Shown here in pieces: positions 64,000-64,000 of a stretch of 64,000 nt of DNA; within the stretch, counting starts at the first letter, position 1; every line of letters starts with the position of its first letter. The stretch comes from TMP-86 sp044226865 (lineage in GTDB: Bacteria; Pseudomonadota; Gammaproteobacteria; Steroidobacterales; Steroidobacteraceae), in NCBI GenBank assembly GCA_044226865.1, contig JBGAGE010000008.1, positions 210,416 to 274,415 of the forward strand, given 5' to 3'. The notes beneath the pieces were generated by a model. It had not been told where the DNA came from and did not search any database. It saw nothing but the letters and a program-made list of their open reading frames with translations. Position numbers and translations under genes: made by a program.

Positions 64000-64000
64000 T

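Overview
The window is bacterial chromosomal DNA of high GC content, densely packed on both strands, with many ATGA/GTGA/TGATG overlaps between consecutive genes. The gene set points to a gammaproteobacterium: a fused aspartokinase/homoserine dehydrogenase ThrA in a thrA-thrB-thrC operon, TatD, YgiQ, FolD, class I PHA synthase with a phasin, and a leucine/isovalerate (liu) cluster. A heterotrophic Nevskiales/Steroidobacterales-like lineage is my best guess, but that is inference. I saw no tRNA, rRNA, CRISPR array or recognisable transposase.

Layout. 1-3.75 kb: phasin, phaC, phaB and a HAD phosphatase (polyhydroxyalkanoate storage). 3.75-8.1 kb: kynA-aroG (tryptophan 2,3-dioxygenase and DAHP synthase) with a YgjP-type metallopeptidase, a TPR protein and tatD. 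8.1-13.4 kb: thrABC followed by a NERD-domain membrane protein. 13.5-21.6 kb: an orphan XdhC, the radical SAM protein YgiQ, a Do/DegP protease, then a pseudo-receiver Ser/Thr kinase and a CheA-like histidine-kinase-type protein whose Hpt domain lacks its histidine. 21.6-29.4 kb: liuD-liuB facing liuA and a GntR/FCD regulator (isovaleryl-CoA oxidation and methylcrotonyl-CoA carboxylation), then an APH-type kinase, an SDR and a cupin.

29.4-38.6 kb: a secreted subtilase with a GlyGly-CTERM-like tail, an aldehyde dehydrogenase running into an AttEFGH-like ABC system, and a secreted Ig-like protein. 38.7-48.8 kb: an MttB-family methyltransferase, two dimethylglycine-dehydrogenase-like flavoproteins and folD in one operon, beside a secreted amidohydrolase and a dimethylformamidase-beta-like protein. 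Together these look like a route for demethylating N-methylated compounds into the folate pool. 49-57 kb: Mn-type SOD, periplasmic glutathione peroxidase, DUF885 and CocE-type hydrolases, an ArsR/SRPBCC pair and a sulfatase.

57.3-64 kb is accessory in character: an exported Hcp-like protein, a Tat-exported class A beta-lactamase, decayed ORFs, and from about 59.7 kb a visibly AT-richer run of small unknown, lipoprotein or membrane genes. One copy of a 35-bp repeat (core CNGCTYNGGGTCA) sits in each gap between those small genes, always in the same orientation whatever the strand of the genes. That repeat-bounded array, the methylated-amine cluster and the overlapping face-to-face liu promoters are the observations I would follow first.
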